A stretch of 64,000 bases of DNA, taken from the NCBI GenBank assembly GCA_028455995.1, contig JABELC010000015.1, positions 62,001 to 126,000 on the forward strand. The letters are read 5' to 3'. Source of the stretch: Scleromitrula shiraiana. Its lineage: Eukaryota; Ascomycota; Leotiomycetes; Helotiales; Sclerotiniaceae. The notes under the pieces were generated by a model that was not told the origin of the DNA, did no database searches, and saw nothing but the letters and a program-made list of their open reading frames with translations. The stretch's first letter is position 1. The number at the start of each line of letters is the position of its first letter. Positions 62,370 through 64,000 of this stretch are shown in pieces. The position numbers and the translations under genes are program-made.

Positions 62370-63868
62370 TCATTCCGAAAGCCGCCATTTGTCAATGGGA
62401 ACATATCCACTATTGCCATAGTTGTAGTCCATGACAGCTCTTTGTTTCCCCTCCTCTCCTTCACTATCTTCAATATACTGGTCCGTCATGCCTAAATCCT
62501 TAGCAACCGACTTCAGTACCTTTCGAGTGGGAAGAAGTCGCCACTTCCAACGTCTAATCTCATCGGTAGAAATTTCATGTTTCATGATCTTCGTGAAGTA
62601 ATCGCGAAAGGGCTTGTTATTGTAATTCAAAGGAATATTCAACGATAACCAATCTGCGCTTGGTGGCTTGCTTTCGTCTTCTAGATGACTATCATAGTTA
62701 GTGCCATAATCGATGCCTCTTTTTCTGATAAGAACTTTGACAATAGGAATAGTCGACCAAGTTGGGATGCGTTCATTCAAATCCTTGAGAGCTTGCTGAG
62801 TATATTCAAAAACCATGGCTGCACGCTCAGTATAGTAGATGTTTTGTGGCTTTACGAAAACTGCCGACAAAATGTCGATGGTATCAAGATCTTGATGGTA
62901 TCATGGTGGAATAGGAAGTGGGATTTCTTCCAAGGCATGGAGAATGATTGTTAGCTCCGTTAGATCTGAAAAGTTGGTCCAAATTGCCAAGGGTACTGAA
63001 CGAAGATCTTTAAATCAACAGCTAAACGGCGAATCTTAGAGTATTGATTGAGTTGATGTTGAATGTTGGTTGGTAGGCTCCGAGTCGTATTTTGCTTTAC
63101 AAGTATATCAAGCAGAATCTTGTGATGATCCCATTGACTCTGTTCTATGTTATAATCTCCCAAATAGAATGCGTATTGAAGTATCTGAGTCTAGGATAGC
63201 CGTAAGGTGCACGTTGAGACATTTCTGCAGTATATATAGATTTTGCCACATTTCTGGAGTCGCAGCAAGTGGAGAGCAGACTTGTGAGGTTTTGCTTGTG
63301 ATCTAATTTATACCGAGATTCTTTAGATCGAGAAAGATAACTAGTTTTATATGGAGCTGGAGGAAACTCCAAGTATTTAGGATCGCAAGGACCGAAGAAA
63401 TTAGCCTGAGGGTCCGCAAATCGTACTGCCATAGACCAAATCTTCAATTGAAGTTCGGGAGCGAGCTCGAGGAATTTGGTAAAATTGTACGCAGGGACTA
63501 TTTTGGCACGAGTCTGATAAATTCCTTTATGCTATACACAAATTAGTGCTGTACTGTATTAGAAATATCTGAAGCCATACCCAGATTTTATGTGCAAACG
63601 ACGAACATTGATTTTCTAAGTTTGTATTGGAAATTGCACATTTATCGAAATCAACAATGTCAGAATTTTCAATATGAACTTTTCCGCCGTTTAAATTCAT
63701 CTTCACTTCTATGTGGCGCCTGAATAAGTCAATTTCTGCCTGCTCTTCTTTGGTTAACAACTTCGGGGTGGTGGTCCATGGATTTTCTGGTTGCCAAAGA
63801 TGTTTGCGCTCCTCCCACTCATCTGGTCGAGGCTCTGTGATATTGCATGAACAGTTGCTGAGTATCAT
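62370..63868 (-). pseudogene. 2EXR-family gene A, frameshifted
   Basis: It starts at ATG 63868 with exon 1 at 63581-63868, then a 49-bp intron (63532-63580, GTATGG...TATAG). Exon 2 begins HKGIYQTRAKIV and carries the 2EXR start FTKFLELAPELQLKIWSMA, followed by LLSTCCDSRNVAKSIYTAEM. The frame closes at 63145, which would give a 224-residue protein. However, family-like sequence continues in another frame (FYLGDYNIEQSQWDHHK, then NQYSKIRRLAVDLKIFVQY, to 62960), then in a third frame (LTELTIILHALEEIPLPIPP, ended by TGA) and on to 62370 (ADWLSLNIPL, EIRRWKWRLLPTRK). I therefore read it as one former gene with two frame shifts and one stop. A short truncated protein is still possible. Confidence 0.62.
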
Positions 63869-64000
63869 GGCTACGAAGCTTGAAGTGACTAGTAGTTCAA
63901 TACTTGTTCCGGATGTTGTAGATCTTCACCTGGTGGCTGGTTAGGTAAGTTGTCTCGATAATTTGGATATATATATATTGGAAAACTGAAGGCATGCGGT
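63869..64000. other. Right edge, upstream of 2EXR gene A
   Basis: This is a short non-coding end with a TATATA run (63969-63979). No other feature is seen. Confidence 0.6.

Overview
The window is nuclear DNA of a filamentous ascomycete. Genes have short GT-AG introns (about 47-137 bp), the encoded set is typical of Pezizomycotina, and a repeat block shows the C-to-T/G-to-A decay expected of repeat-induced point mutation (RIP). Gene content, the 2EXR-type genes and general sequence style suggest a leotiomycete of the Sclerotiniaceae (Botrytis/Sclerotinia-like). That taxonomic call is an inference, not a measured result.

Left part (1-19.1 kb) holds three cell-wall beta-glucan genes and one sphingolipid gene. 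They are the 5' end of a GH72 glucanosyltransferase (minus), the FKS1 1,3-beta-glucan synthase (plus, 1929 aa, three exons), LCB1, the non-catalytic serine palmitoyltransferase subunit (plus, five exons), and a secreted GH17 glucanase of the BtgE type (plus). Synthesis, cross-linking and remodelling of the same polymer therefore lie together, separated by long microsatellite-rich intergenic DNA.

Middle part (19.7-44.9 kb) is compact and gene-dense. It holds OTU1/YOD1 deubiquitinase (minus), an RSC1/RSC2-type double-bromodomain BAH chromatin protein (plus), ribosomal protein uS10/Rps20 (minus), Cue3/ASCC2 of the ribosome-quality-control trigger complex (plus), Inp1 peroxisome retention factor (minus), a UsgS/Rrt8-like membrane protein (plus), a formamidase with a 5-nt micro-exon (plus), an unidentified glutamine-rich nuclear protein (minus) and a mitochondrial PPR-like protein (plus).

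Right part (46-55.9 kb) is an AT-rich, RIP-degraded block. It is a complete Ty3/gypsy LTR retrotransposon (two 130-bp LTRs with TG...CA ends, 8.8 kb overall) sitting inside a (TAA)n microsatellite. Its pol region is interrupted by two copies of a 975-990 bp fold-back MITE, each flanked by TA and inserted in opposite orientations. An imperfect inverted repeat of about 60 bp lies outside both microsatellite arms. After the block come one intact gene for a conserved fungal hypothetical protein (56.4-57.8 kb, minus) and two decayed 2EXR-family genes (60.6-61.6 and 62.4-63.9 kb, minus).

Most convincing points for a second look: the GC-AG intron plus 5-nt exon in the formamidase, the nested transposon structure, the intron of INP1 that stays open in frame and encodes a membrane-like segment, and the paired 2EXR pseudogenes. 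I saw no tRNA, rRNA or CRISPR array. No prokaryote-like operon or defence system is present.
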